Part shown: piece by piece, positions 1-8,313 of the stretch
Layout of the letters: each line of letters starts with the position of its first letter
Numbering within the stretch: the stretch's first letter is position 1
Assembly: GCA_016283935.1 (NCBI GenBank)
Contig: JAEENX010000013.1
Location: 33,759 to 97,758 of the forward strand
Source of the DNA: Bacilli bacterium
Lineage (GTDB): Bacteria > Bacillota_I > Bacilli_A > RF39 > UBA660
Direction of reading: 5' to 3'
Length of the DNA stretch: 64,000 nucleotides
The notes under the pieces: model-generated
The model's input: the letters and a program-made list of their open reading frames with translations, nothing else
Databases searched by the model: none
What the model was told of the DNA's origin: nothing
Made by a program: the position numbers and the translations under genes

Positions 1-156
1 TATATTTTCAACAATATCAATTAAGTCTCCTTTGATTTTAATATTTGCTTTCTTTTGAAAATTATCAATTACTTCTTCTCTTTCATTTTGAGATGTACAA
101 CCTACTAATAAAAAAACTGAGCAAATTGTTAATAAAATATATAAAGCTTTTTTCAT
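1..156 (-). CDS. Lipoprotein, N-terminal part (gene runs off the window)
   Basis: This is the first 52 codons of a minus-strand gene cut by the window edge. The product begins MKKALYILLTICSVFLLVGC, a lipoprotein signal peptide with lipobox LVGC. It should therefore be exported by Sec, lipidated on the Cys and tethered to the outer face of the membrane. The rest of the visible chain is charged (Lys/Glu/Asp) and shows no recognisable domain. The ATG is preceded by an AGGTGAG Shine-Dalgarno and, 16 nt upstream, by a TATAAT box. Function unknown. Confidence 0.75.
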   Translation of the reverse strand, partial: MKKALYILLTICSVFLLVGCTSQNEREEVIDNFQKKANIKIKGDLIDIVENI

Positions 157-178
157 ATTCTCACCTAGAATAATTATA
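157..178 (-). promoter_or_regulatory. Compact promoter plus RBS of the lipoprotein gene
   Basis: On the minus strand a TATAAT (173-178) is followed after 16 nt by the ATG at 156, with the RBS core AGGTGAG in between. If transcription starts about 7 nt after the -10 box, the leader is only about ten bases. The same arrangement recurs before the genes starting at 14103 and 17299. Confidence 0.6.
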
Positions 179-187
179 ACATACAAT

Positions 188-212
188 AAAAAAAGATAGT
201 TTAAAAACTATC
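188..212 (-). terminator. Rho-independent terminator after rpsR
   Basis: Hairpin GATAGTTT/AAACTATC (195-212), followed on the minus strand by a T run. It closes the rpsF-ssb-rpsR operon directly after the rpsR stop codon. Confidence 0.8.
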
Positions 213-428
213 TTACTTAACGTCAGCAATAATTGCCATAAAACGTGCTCTTTTAACTTGTTGAGCAATGTGTTTTTGATGTTTAGCACAAGCTCCAGTC
301 ATTCTTCTTGGCATTATTTTGCCTTTTTCATTTATATATTTAGTAATAACGTTAGCATCTTTGTAGTCAACGTCTTTACCAGCACACATTTGACAAATTT
401 TTTTCTTTTTTCTATAAAATTCTGCCAT
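213..428 (-). CDS. rpsR: 30S ribosomal protein S18
   Basis: A 71-residue basic protein matching bacterial S18 across its length, with the typical MPRRMTG and CAKHQ segments; it binds the 30S platform as a heterodimer with S6. It carries CQMC near residues 12-15 plus a downstream Cys and His in the GACAKHQ segment, which fits the zinc-binding (C+) variant of S18. It is last in the conserved rpsF-ssb-rpsR operon, 19 nt after ssb, and is followed at once by a terminator. Confidence 0.97.
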   Translation of the reverse strand: MAEFYRKKKKICQMCAGKDVDYKDANVITKYINEKGKIMPRRMTGACAKHQKHIAQQVKRARFMAIIADVK

Positions 429-447
429 TATTATTTACCTTTCCTTT

Positions 448-906
448 CTAGAATGGAAGGTCATCGTCACTTAAAGTTACCTCACTACCGAAATCTTTAT
501 AAGGATCTTCAGCTAAATCCATAGGTTCAACTTCAGATGATGAAGACATACCATAATCTGTTCCACTTTCTTCAGATGATGGTGTGGAATCATTTTTACC
601 ACCAACAAAAGTAACATTATTAGCAACAACCTCAGTAACATATCTCTTAGTTCCATCTTGAGCATCATATGATCTTGATGAAATTCTACCATTTACAGCA
701 ACTTGAGTTCCCTTTTTGCAATATTTGCAAACATTATCAGCAGTATTTCTCCATGCTACGATTTGAATAAAATCAGCTTCATTTTGATTAGTACTACTAT
801 TCCAATGATCTACAGCAATTGTAAAAGTACAAGTTGATAATCCACTAGTAGTTGTTCTTAATTCTGGGTCTTTTGTAAGTCTTCCGACTAAACATGCTAT
901 ATTCAT
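448..906 (-). CDS. ssb: Single-stranded DNA-binding protein
   Basis: A 152-residue SSB. The N-terminal OB fold (residues 1-105) starts MNIACLVGRLTKDPELR and includes the VAWRNTADNVCKYCKKG segment. A Ser/Glu/Asp-rich linker follows, and the chain ends DDDLPF, the acidic tip that recruits repair and replication partners. It protects ssDNA at forks and in recombination. It sits between rpsF (7-nt gap) and rpsR, the standard Bacilli order, and shares their control. Confidence 0.97.
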   Translation of the reverse strand: MNIACLVGRLTKDPELRTTTSGLSTCTFTIAVDHWNSSTNQNEADFIQIVAWRNTADNVCKYCKKGTQVAVNGRISSRSYDAQDGTKRYVTEVVANNVTFVGGKNDSTPSSEESGTDYGMSSSSEVEPMDLAEDPYKDFGSEVTLSDDDLPF

Positions 907-913
907 ATATTAA

Positions 914-1204
914 TTACTCCTCATCTAATCTGATAATCATGTGTCTTAAAACACTTTCATCGATTCTAGCTTTACGATCTACTTCAGCAACGATTTCTGG
1001 AGTAGCTTCAAAGTTAAATACATAGTAATAACCAGTAGCTTCCTTTTTGATTGGGTAAGCTAATTTTTTGTTTCCTAAATTTTTAGAATCAGTTAATTTT
1101 CCCTTCATAGAAGAAATAATATCTTCATATGCTTTAGAAACTTTGTTAGCTGCTTCTTCATCTAGTGTTGTTTTTACTATGAACATCATTTCATATTTGT
1201 TCAT
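914..1204 (-). CDS. rpsF: 30S ribosomal protein S6
   Basis: S6 of 96 residues, starting MNKYEMMFIVK. The reading frame is open to 1252, but the ATG at 1204 has the perfect AAGGAGGTG Shine-Dalgarno and gives the family's normal length. S6 pairs with S18 on the 30S platform. It is the first gene of rpsF-ssb-rpsR. Its leader can fold so that the Shine-Dalgarno is paired, which suggests the S6:S18 autoregulation known for this operon in other bacteria. Confidence 0.96.
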   Translation of the reverse strand: MNKYEMMFIVKTTLDEEAANKVSKAYEDIISSMKGKLTDSKNLGNKKLAYPIKKEATGYYYVFNFEATPEIVAEVDRKARIDESVLRHMIIRLDEE

Positions 1205-1212
1205 TCTTACAC

Positions 1213-1256
1213 CTCCTTGTGGTCTATTTGGCTTATATCTACATATAAGCAAGGAG
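1213..1256 (-). promoter_or_regulatory. Candidate rpsF leader: SD-sequestering stem-loop
   Basis: In the rpsF leader, CUCCUU (1256-1251) is complementary to AAGGAG of the Shine-Dalgarno (1218-1213). Between them lies a strong 8-bp hairpin (GCTTATAT/ATATAAGC, 1231-1250) and a 12-nt unpaired strand containing GACC. The shape (outer stem with the SD, inner hairpin, asymmetric internal loop) resembles S6:S18-binding rpsF leaders, though I do not see the usual CCG bulge clearly. The pairing is visible; the regulatory role is inferred. Confidence 0.5.
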
Positions 1257-1326
1257 CTTTTCGCTCGAAAGTATTATAGCAAAGATACAATTGTTTGTAA
1301 ACAACTAAAATAATTTAATTGTAAAT

Positions 1327-1349
1327 AAAAAAAGCAACCTAGTTGCTTT
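1327..1349 (-). terminator. Terminator overlapping the stop codon of the 1349-1897 gene
   Basis: Hairpin AAAGCAAC/GTTGCTTT (1331-1349) followed on the minus strand by T-rich sequence. Its first base lies in the stop codon of the upstream gene. Confidence 0.75.
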
Positions 1350-1897
1350 TATTTATATACTACATTTCCTTGTGAATTAATAACTAAAGAATATGTATCT
1401 CCACTTTGATTTACAAGGTTAGCTACAACAAATGTATTTCCACCGAATTTCTTAGCTTCAAAAGTATCAAATTCATATCCAGCAGTTGCATTAACAACGC
1501 TTCCGTTTACTGTTAAAGTAGATGCAATATTTGATTTATGTTCTCCGCTTAAATTATAAGTTTCAGTTACTAATAAAGTATATCCTTTAATAATTGATGA
1601 ATCACTAACATTTTTTACGCATTTAACATTTCCATTTGAGTTAGTACAAACTTTATCTTCTAAAGTAGCATCAATAAATCTAATTTCTTTTGAAATTCCA
1701 CCATCAAGCTTTGATGCAAGTTTTGAAGAAACTTTTCCTAATCTAGCTTCTACAAATCCTTTTTCAGTAAATGCATATGCACTTACGCCAATAGCAGCAA
1801 TTCCTAAGATATAAATTAATATAATAGAAATAACACTTATCTCTCTAACTCTCTTATTTTTAGCAACTTCTTCTTTTTTTGTTTTCTTTTCAGCCAT
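1349..1897 (-). CDS. Hypothetical single-pass membrane protein
   Basis: A 182-residue protein of unknown function. Residues 1-18 are strongly basic and cytoplasmic (MAEKKTKKEEVAKNKRVRE). Residues about 20-43 form one membrane segment. The remaining 140 residues are a Ser/Thr/Asn/Val-rich, probably beta-rich exposed domain with two Cys (near residues 83 and 92) that could form a disulfide. It lies alone between ychF and the rpsF operon and has its own terminator. No family recognised. Confidence 0.6.
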   Translation of the reverse strand: MAEKKTKKEEVAKNKRVREISVISIILIYILGIAAIGVSAYAFTEKGFVEARLGKVSSKLASKLDGGISKEIRFIDATLEDKVCTNSNGNVKCVKNVSDSSIIKGYTLLVTETYNLSGEHKSNIASTLTVNGSVVNATAGYEFDTFEAKKFGGNTFVVANLVNQSGDTYSLVINSQGNVVYK

Positions 1898-1936
1898 ACC
1901 ACACTTCTCCTATTCTAAATACATTATAATATAAAA

Positions 1937-1957
1937 AAACAGACTTTTAAAGTCTAT
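1937..1957 (-). terminator. Terminator after ychF
   Basis: Inverted repeat AGACTTT/AAAGTCT (1941-1955) followed on the minus strand by a T run, directly behind the ychF stop. Confidence 0.65.
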
Positions 1958-1958
1958 T

Positions 1959-3059
1959 TTATACATTAAATCTAAAGTATACAATATCTCCGTCTTGCAT
2001 TAGATATTCTTTACCTTCAAGTCTAACTTTTCCAGCTTCTTTAACCTTTAATTCAGTTCCATATGTAACTAAATCATCATAGCTCATTACTTCAGCTCTA
2101 ATAAATCCTTTTTCGAAATCGGTATGAATAATACCAGCACATTTAGGAGCTTTCATACCTTTTTTAAATGTCCAAGCTCTACATTCATCAGTTCCAGCAG
2201 TAAAGAATGTTGCTAAACCTAATAAATCATATGTTTCAAATATTAATTTATCTAAGCCTGAGTTAGTTATACCTAAATCAGTCATGAATAATTCTCTGTC
2301 TTCGTTTGAAAGTGATGCAAGTTCTTCTTCGATTCTAGCACACATTACTATTACGCCTGCGCCTTCTTCATCAGCATATTTAGAAACTCTATCAGTATAT
2401 TCATTTCTTCCAACAGCAATATCTTCTTCAGATACATTAGTAACATATATAATTGGTTTAGAAGTAATAAATTGGAAACCTCTCATAACTGATAATTCAT
2501 CTTCATTAAAATCTATTCTTCTTAAAGGAATATTATTTTCTAATGCTTCCTTACACTTATTTAATGTTCCAATTTCTAATAGTTCTTGTTTATCTTTAGT
2601 CATTTGAGCTTTCTTACCCATTCTAGCAATTCTATTTTCAACAATTTCTAAATCGGATAAGATTAATTCAGTATTAATAATCTCAATATCTCTTATAGGA
2701 TCTACTCCACCTTCAACGTGAGTAATATCACTATTTTCAAAACATCTAACTACTTCTACAACAGCATCTACTTCTCTAATATGAGATAAGAATTTATTTC
2801 CTAAACCTTCACCTGTTGAAGCACCTTTAACTAAACCAGCAATATCAATAAATTCGTATGCTGTAGGAACTAAACTTTTTGGTTTATACATTTCATTTAA
2901 GAAATCTAATCTTTTATCAGGAACAGTAACTACTCCTACATTTGGTTCAATAGTAGCAAATGGATAATTTGCTGCTAATGCTTGTTGTTTTGTAATAGCG
3001 TTGAAAAGTGTAGACTTACCAACATTAGGAAGTCCAACTATACCAGCTTTTAATGACAT
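1959..3059 (-). CDS. ychF: Ribosome-binding ATPase YchF/OLA1
   Basis: An Obg-family P-loop protein of 366 residues, exactly the usual length when started at the second ATG (3059). That start has GAGGA at proper distance, whereas the ATG at 3065 abuts the SD. It shows GLPNVGKST (Walker A), the TIEPN and DIAGLVKGAS switch segments, a coiled-coil insert, and a C-terminal TGS domain with HTDFEKGFIRAEV. It lacks a canonical NKxD, as expected for a protein that prefers ATP. It binds ribosomes and modulates translation under stress. Monocistronic. Confidence 0.97.
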   Translation of the reverse strand: MSLKAGIVGLPNVGKSTLFNAITKQQALAANYPFATIEPNVGVVTVPDKRLDFLNEMYKPKSLVPTAYEFIDIAGLVKGASTGEGLGNKFLSHIREVDAVVEVVRCFENSDITHVEGGVDPIRDIEIINTELILSDLEIVENRIARMGKKAQMTKDKQELLEIGTLNKCKEALENNIPLRRIDFNEDELSVMRGFQFITSKPIIYVTNVSEEDIAVGRNEYTDRVSKYADEEGAGVIVMCARIEEELASLSNEDRELFMTDLGITNSGLDKLIFETYDLLGLATFFTAGTDECRAWTFKKGMKAPKCAGIIHTDFEKGFIRAEVMSYDDLVTYGTELKVKEAGKVRLEGKEYLMQDGDIVYFRFNV

Positions 3060-3096
3060 AATCATTCCTCATTTCTTCTTGAGATATTATAGCATA

Positions 3097-3121
3097 AAAA
3101 AAGCTAGTTTTTAACTAACTT
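3097..3121 (-). terminator. Terminator after htrA
   Basis: Imperfect hairpin (3101-3121, one C-A mismatch) running into a T stretch on the minus strand. The htrA stop codon lies inside it. Confidence 0.6.
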
Positions 3122-4248
3122 TTTAAGGTAACATCAATAGTTTTTTCTTTTCCATCTCTGATATAAGTAATTGATACTTTATCTCCTACTGAATATCTAT
3201 ATAAATAATATCTAAAGTATTTATAGTTTTTAACTTCATAGTCACCTATCTTAGTAACTATATCACCTTTCTTTAATCCAGCAGATGCAGCAGTCGAATC
3301 ATTTTCTACAGAAGTAATTAAAGCACCACTTGTAACAGATTTATCAACAGTAATATTATATCTTTCAGCAGAATCAATATCACTTACTGATACACCAAAG
3401 AATGGTCTAGTAACTTTACCATCTTCTCTTAATTGTCTTGCAACATTTAAAGCATCTTCAATTGGAATAGCAAATCCCATATTTTCAATAGAAACAGAAC
3501 TATAAGAACTTGATAATTTACTATTATTAATTCCTACTAATTGACCATTTGAATTGGCAAGAGGTCCACCTGAATTACCAGAGTTAATTGTTGCATCAAT
3601 TTGTAATAAGCTCATGTACCAAGAATTACCTTGTGAAAATCCATAAGAATTACTATTTGAACTTCTCATTTGGCACATTCTATCTTTACCAGATAATATA
3701 CCTCTTGTAACTGTAAATTTATAACTTAAACTTACTGGAGTACCAATTGCAAAAACAGTATCTCCTAATTCTAAATCATTAGAACTACCAATTTCAGCTT
3801 TAGCTTTAATTGTTTCAACTGGAACTTTAACAACTGCTATATCTTGAATTTCATCTGAACCAACAAGTTCTCCTTGTACTTCAGAATCATCAGTATAAAC
3901 AATTAAAATATATTTTCCACCATCTACAACATGGTGATTAGTTAAAATATATGCATACTCATCATCAGTATCATATACAACTCCAGATCCCCATCCAGTT
4001 AAATCATCTTTTGAATTACCAACTTCAACTATAACTGTAGCATCATATAATTTAGAAACAGCATCGGCAATCCCTTCATCAGTTACAGTAACTTCTTTTT
4101 CAGTTTTAGTAATATTTATTGTTTCATTCTTAAAAATCTTTTTTAAATCAACTTGAGATAAAACTCCAACCCCAAGTAATAAAACAAATACTACAATTGC
4201 TATAGCAATAACAACCTTAACACCCTTATCGTTATTATTTGTATTCAT
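3115..4248 (-). CDS. htrA: HtrA/DegP-type serine protease, membrane anchored
   Basis: A 377-residue trypsin-like protease with a short cytoplasmic N-terminus and one membrane segment (about residues 10-31), so the catalytic domain faces outward. The triad is readable: His106 (TNHHVVDGG), Asp136 (IQDIAVV) and Ser226 (GNSGGPL). One PDZ domain follows (about 285-375, containing SGALITSVENDSTAASAGLKKGD). It should degrade or refold misfolded exported proteins. The length and single PDZ fit the Gram-positive HtrA/YyxA group. Stand-alone gene, 10 nt downstream of the Abi_2 gene, so read-through transcription is possible. Confidence 0.93.
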   Translation of the reverse strand: MNTNNNDKGVKVVIAIAIVVFVLLLGVGVLSQVDLKKIFKNETINITKTEKEVTVTDEGIADAVSKLYDATVIVEVGNSKDDLTGWGSGVVYDTDDEYAYILTNHHVVDGGKYILIVYTDDSEVQGELVGSDEIQDIAVVKVPVETIKAKAEIGSSNDLELGDTVFAIGTPVSLSYKFTVTRGILSGKDRMCQMRSSNSNSYGFSQGNSWYMSLLQIDATINSGNSGGPLANSNGQLVGINNSKLSSSYSSVSIENMGFAIPIEDALNVARQLREDGKVTRPFFGVSVSDIDSAERYNITVDKSVTSGALITSVENDSTAASAGLKKGDIVTKIGDYEVKNYKYFRYYLYRYSVGDKVSITYIRDGKEKTIDVTLKS

Positions 4249-4258
4249 AATACACTTC

Positions 4259-5188
4259 CTATTCCATATCTAATAATTCTAAATAATTAGTTGGGAATCC
4301 CATATGATCTAATACATAATAAACAGGAATTGAATTTAACTTACCTGCTAATCTATCTAGTTCATATGAAACTTCATTTAGAAATAATCTAAAGTCATCT
4401 TTAGATAATAAATATTTGAATATAATAACTACAGCAAATACATCACCTTTACCATACATATATTCATCTTCCATTTTGCTTATATGTAATGCTTCATGAT
4501 ATTTATTATCAGGAATAACTTTTTGTGTGTGATGTTCAAACAATATATCTTCGTGAGCACATAAATTTCTATAATTAGACAATATTGGTAAGAATGTTAA
4601 TAGATTTTCAGGATCTACATGGAACTCTTTAGCAATATCTTTTTGATCCATATCTTTCATAATTGTATATAACTCAGATGTAATACCAAAAGATAATACT
4701 TTAACTACAACCCATAAAGGAATATATCCATAATTATTAATGTAGTGTTTAGTAGCATCATGTTGTCCACCATTAATTCTTATTTGTCTTTTCATTTTTC
4801 TTAATAAATCATTTACTTGTCTTTGTTTTTCATGACTTTGGACATAATTTTGTGGTCTTAAATAATCGTTTTCTTTATATCCATACTTATGAGATAAAAC
4901 ATAGGAAAAAATACTCTTACAGTTATTTTCAATAATTAATACATTTTTAAAAATTATATTTCTAAGTTGTCTATCAAATGTGAATAGAGCATATAATTCT
5001 CTAAAATTAGTACCTTCCCTAAATGTTTTACTTCCATCTGATTTATAAAATAAATGACGATACCCCATTAAAAAGAAATAATTCTCACGTAAGATGATAT
5101 TTCTAGCATATTCGATATCATCTATAACTAAGCCTTTCCCTTTTAATATTTCTATTTGTTCGTCAAGAGTCTTAAATACTTTTTCCAT
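4259..5188 (-). CDS. Abi_2 / AbiD-AbiF-type HEPN protein (putative phage defence)
   Basis: A 309-residue helical protein of the Abi_2 family, starting MEKVFKTLDEQIEIL. The ATG at 5188 has AGGTGAG in front. The N-terminal segment LRENYFFLMGYRHLF with a later FDRQLRNIIF matches Abi_2 proteins. R207-N-L-C-A-H212 in YRNLCAHED is the RX4H active-site signature of HEPN ribonucleases. Members found in lactococci abort phage infection, presumably by RNA cleavage. No cognate antitoxin is visible beside it; the next genes are htrA downstream and an unrelated hypothetical upstream. The family is clear; the defence role here is inferred. Confidence 0.82.
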   Translation of the reverse strand: MEKVFKTLDEQIEILKGKGLVIDDIEYARNIILRENYFFLMGYRHLFYKSDGSKTFREGTNFRELYALFTFDRQLRNIIFKNVLIIENNCKSIFSYVLSHKYGYKENDYLRPQNYVQSHEKQRQVNDLLRKMKRQIRINGGQHDATKHYINNYGYIPLWVVVKVLSFGITSELYTIMKDMDQKDIAKEFHVDPENLLTFLPILSNYRNLCAHEDILFEHHTQKVIPDNKYHEALHISKMEDEYMYGKGDVFAVVIIFKYLLSKDDFRLFLNEVSYELDRLAGKLNSIPVYYVLDHMGFPTNYLELLDME

Positions 5189-5261
5189 ACTCTCACCTAT
5201 TATAAATAATATCACATCTCACAATAAAAATATACAAAAGTTATATGAATTTAATATGAAA

Positions 5262-5286
5262 AAAAGAAATGCATAAGCATTTCTTA
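5262..5286 (-). terminator. Terminator after the 5287-5781 gene
   Basis: Hairpin AGAAATGC/GCATTTCT with a four-base loop followed on the minus strand by a T run. Confidence 0.75.
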
Positions 5287-5781
5287 TTAAGCAGCGTTTG
5301 GCATAACAAACGGATTTGAATTCTTTGGCAAATTTGGATTAGTTAAAGTTAATGATTTAACATTTTGATTTGATAATGATTGAGTTTCACCAGCTAAATC
5401 ATTAACTCCGTTTGTAGGTTCGTTACTAATATCAGAAGTATTTTCAGAAACTGGAGTTTCATTAACTACTTCATGTGATTCAGAAGCCACCTCTTCTGCA
5501 AGCATATTTGATACATTCTTATCTTCAGCTTCTTCAGGTGTGTCGAATTTTTTTCTATAGTCAGATAAATCAACAGCAAGATTTCTTAAAGATTTTAAAA
5601 TTGTAATAAGTTCTTTCTTTGCATCAACAGGAACTACAGTTGCTACAAGAGAAATATCAGCTAAAGACTTATTTAATTCAACACAAATATCATCAAATGC
5701 TTTAGCATCCAATTTATCTTTTATTCCATCAAATACTGTTTGTTGTTCATTAATTACATTTCTAAATCTACTGAAATCCAT
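5287..5781 (-). CDS. Hypothetical acidic cytoplasmic protein
   Basis: A 164-residue protein; the ATG at 5781 follows AAGGTG. No signal or membrane segment. Residues 1-90 are predicted helical (MDFSRFRNVINEQQTVFDGIKDKL...). The second half is low-complexity, rich in Glu/Ser/Asn/Thr, and ends in a Pro/Asn tail (NPNLPKNSNPFVMPNAA). The disordered tail could be a docking segment. No family recognised and no functional link to neighbours. Confidence 0.55.
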   Translation of the reverse strand: MDFSRFRNVINEQQTVFDGIKDKLDAKAFDDICVELNKSLADISLVATVVPVDAKKELITILKSLRNLAVDLSDYRKKFDTPEEAEDKNVSNMLAEEVASESHEVVNETPVSENTSDISNEPTNGVNDLAGETQSLSNQNVKSLTLTNPNLPKNSNPFVMPNAA

Positions 5782-5865
5782 ATTACACACCTTCTTAATA
5801 TTATTATATATCAGCATATGTCAACTCAAGTAAAGAAAGTGTATGATTTACAAATATATTTACAA

Positions 5866-5893
5866 TAAAAAATGTGGATTAATATCCACATTT
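5866..5893 (-). terminator. Terminator overlapping the end of the 5879-6325 gene
   Basis: Inverted repeat AAATGTGGAT/ATCCACATTT; the last codons and stop of the lipoprotein gene form one arm. The minus-strand T stretch follows. Confidence 0.7.
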
Positions 5894-6325
5894 TTCAAAT
5901 ATATCATCAGCTCTAGCTTTATAGTCAGATATAGCTTTAACATATAATAAAGTATTATCAACATAAGCTATTCTATAATATGATTCATCATTCCACATTT
6001 TTATTGATGAATAATTTTCGCCTTTATCAATTTCATCTTCTTTATTAAACATATTATTAGCAACATTATTAACTTCATCTATATAAATATTACCCATATC
6101 AAACATTCTATTTCCTTCGTAGAAGTAGAAAGTAATACCTTCACTGTCATAATAATATGCCTTTTTTACATAATCTAATTTATTAGAAATATCAACTAAA
6201 CTATAATTAGGACCTATTTTATTATAAAAATCATCAGCTGATATTTTTTCCTTTTTATTAGAACATCCAGTTAATAAACCTAAAGTTAAAACTGAAACTA
6301 CTAATAATAAAATACTTTTTTTCAT
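5879..6325 (-). CDS. Small lipoprotein of unknown function
   Basis: A 148-residue protein with signal peptide MKKSILLLVVSVLTLGLLTGC and lipobox LTGC, so it is a predicted lipid-anchored surface protein. The mature part is rich in Tyr, Asp and Asn (for example YYYDSEGITFYFYEGN). No domain recognised. It starts 10 nt after the stop of the upstream YitT gene and is probably cotranscribed with it. Confidence 0.65.
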   Translation of the reverse strand: MKKSILLLVVSVLTLGLLTGCSNKKEKISADDFYNKIGPNYSLVDISNKLDYVKKAYYYDSEGITFYFYEGNRMFDMGNIYIDEVNNVANNMFNKEDEIDKGENYSSIKMWNDESYYRIAYVDNTLLYVKAISDYKARADDIFEKCGY

Positions 6326-6334
6326 AAAACCCTC

Positions 6335-7168
6335 CTAGAATGTTTTTATATTCATAGATTCATATGTATCAGTTATAGCAATAAATGCATCAGGATCAAT
6401 AGTCTTTATTCCTTCTTTTAATTTAAAATAATCTTTACTATTAATTACTGCTAATAATATTTGATTTTTCTTTTGACTATATCCGCCTTTAACATCTAAT
6501 ACAGTTAATTCGTATTTCATATGTCTAATAATAAAATCTTTAACTTCTTTTTCTTTAGAAGTTATAACATAGAATATTTTACTATCATTTATACCAAATC
6601 TGGCTTTAGTAATTAAATACTTACTAGCAAATATAATTATAAGTGAATAAATAACTGACATATATCCATTTGTAATAAATAAAACTATTAGAATTAAAAT
6701 ATCTAAAATCCATGAATAAGCTTTAGATCTAAATTTAGTAACTTCTCCAATAGTTTCTTCTATTAAAAATATATTACCTGCTCCATGTCCATTTTTATAT
6801 ATAAGACTATATCCAAAACCTATTAAAAAACTTGATACTAATATAGATACTACTAATTCAGGTAATTCTATTACTACATTTTTTAATAGAATCATATTAA
6901 CCATGATTAATACTGGTATTAATAAGGATGGTAATATATATTTTTTTACTTCATCAATATCTAACACCAATAAAGATATTAAAATAAATACAGCATTTAA
7001 AACTAATATATTAATACCTGGATTAACACCATTTGTGTAATATAACAAAGCACCTACACCATCAATACCAAATGATAATACTTTATTAGGTAATATTAAT
7101 AATACAAAACTTAATGCTATAAGTTCGCATCCTATTATTACCGCTAAATAATTTAATACCTTCCTCAT
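6335..7168 (-). CDS. YitT-family membrane protein
   Basis: A 277-residue protein with about five membrane helices (residues 5-185) containing the family segment GFGIDGVGALLYYTNGVNPGI (here FGIDGVGAL...) and GHGAGN. A C-terminal soluble DUF2179-like domain follows (about 195-275, YVITSKEKEVKDFIIRHM ... GGYS). YitT proteins are widespread in Firmicutes, usually in several copies; their substrate is unknown. It lies 5 nt after prfB and 9 nt before the lipoprotein gene, a likely prfB-yitT-lipoprotein transcript. Confidence 0.88.
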   Translation of the reverse strand: MRKVLNYLAVIIGCELIALSFVLLILPNKVLSFGIDGVGALLYYTNGVNPGINILVLNAVFILISLLVLDIDEVKKYILPSLLIPVLIMVNMILLKNVVIELPELVVSILVSSFLIGFGYSLIYKNGHGAGNIFLIEETIGEVTKFRSKAYSWILDILILIVLFITNGYMSVIYSLIIIFASKYLITKARFGINDSKIFYVITSKEKEVKDFIIRHMKYELTVLDVKGGYSQKKNQILLAVINSKDYFKLKEGIKTIDPDAFIAITDTYESMNIKTF

Positions 7169-7173
7169 ATTCT

Positions 7174-8272
7174 TTACCTCTTTATTCTTAAATAAGCATC
7201 AATGAATTGATATAAATCACCATCTAATACTTTATAAGCTTGTGATGTTTCATATCCGCTTCTTTGATCTTTAACTAATGTATAAGGCTCTAATACATAA
7301 TTTCTTATTTGACTACCAAAATCAATATTAGAATTACCTTTTAAATCATTAATTTCTTTATTCTGTTTTTCAACTTCTAATTGATATAGTTTACTCTTCA
7401 AAATATTCATAGCTGTTTCTTTATTTCTTAATTGGCTTCTTTCATTTTGACAAGTAACAACTATACCTGATGGTATATGACTTATTCTAACAGCTGAATC
7501 AGTAGTATTAACTCCTTGTCCACCATTTCCTGAAGATCTATACACATCTATTCTTATATCTTCATCTTTAATATCAATATCTTTAGATACTTCACTAAAT
7601 TCAGGTGTAACATTAACTGCTGCAAATGATGTTTGTCTTTTACCTGCTGCATTAAAAGGACTAATTCTAACTAATCTATGAACACCAATTTCAGATTTTA
7701 AATATCCATATGCATACATTCCTTCAACATATATCATGACTGATTTAATACCAGCTTCTTCGCCAGGTTGTTGATCTAATATGCTATATTTAAAACCAAA
7801 CTTATCAAAAAACATTGTATACATACGAAGTAACATAGAAGCCCAATCACATGATTCAGTACCTCCAGCTCCTGGATGTATTTCTAAATAACAATTACCA
7901 GCATCATATTCACCATTTAACAATGACTTTGTTTGAAATTCATCTACTAAAGATTTTATATTAACTAATTCATCTTCAATATTCTTTAATTCATTTTCAT
8001 CTGGTTCTAATTCTAATAATTGTAGAAGTTCTAAATTATTATCGATATTTGATAATAGATTATCATATTCTGATATATCTTTTTTTAATCCAGCTAAGTT
8101 TTGATTTAATTTATTAGCTTCATCCGGATTATTCCAAATATCAGGATTACTTAATTTTGATTCTAATTCACTTATCTTAGATTTTTTATCTTCTAAGTCA
8201 AAGTGACCTCCCAATATCAATAATATTTGTTTTAAGATTTAATAATTCATTTTTTATTTCATTAATATTCAT
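7174..8272 (-). CDS. prfB: Peptide chain release factor 2, with programmed +1 frameshift
   Basis: RF2 recognises UAA and UGA and triggers peptide release. Translation starts at the ATG at 8272 (SD GAAGGTG), reads 24 codons ending GRSL, meets an in-frame UGA (8200-8198) and must shift +1 at CUU-UGA-C to continue as DLEDKKSK. The full product is 365 residues, the normal RF2 length. The catalytic GGQ lies in SSGNGGQGVNTTDSAVR and the stop-reading SPF tripeptide in VRISPFNAAGKRQTSF. The TATAAT-like box GGTATAATTTC lies just upstream of the SD. Intact RF2 and its frameshift control argue that UGA is a functional stop codon here. Confidence 0.97.
8197..8212 (-). promoter_or_regulatory. prfB programmed frameshift site
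   Basis: GGGAGG (8212-8207), an internal Shine-Dalgarno-like stimulator, is followed after three bases by CTTTGAC (8203-8197). This is the classical autoregulatory element: when RF2 is scarce, the ribosome pauses at UGA and slips +1. Confidence 0.95.
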
Positions 8273-8313
8273 CTTTAAACACCTTCTATTGAAATTATAC
8301 CATTTAATAGGCA

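Noticed and set aside
4259..5188. Phage island or mobile element around the Abi_2 gene
   Set aside because: No integrase, att repeat, tRNA or phage gene is present; base composition matches the flanks.
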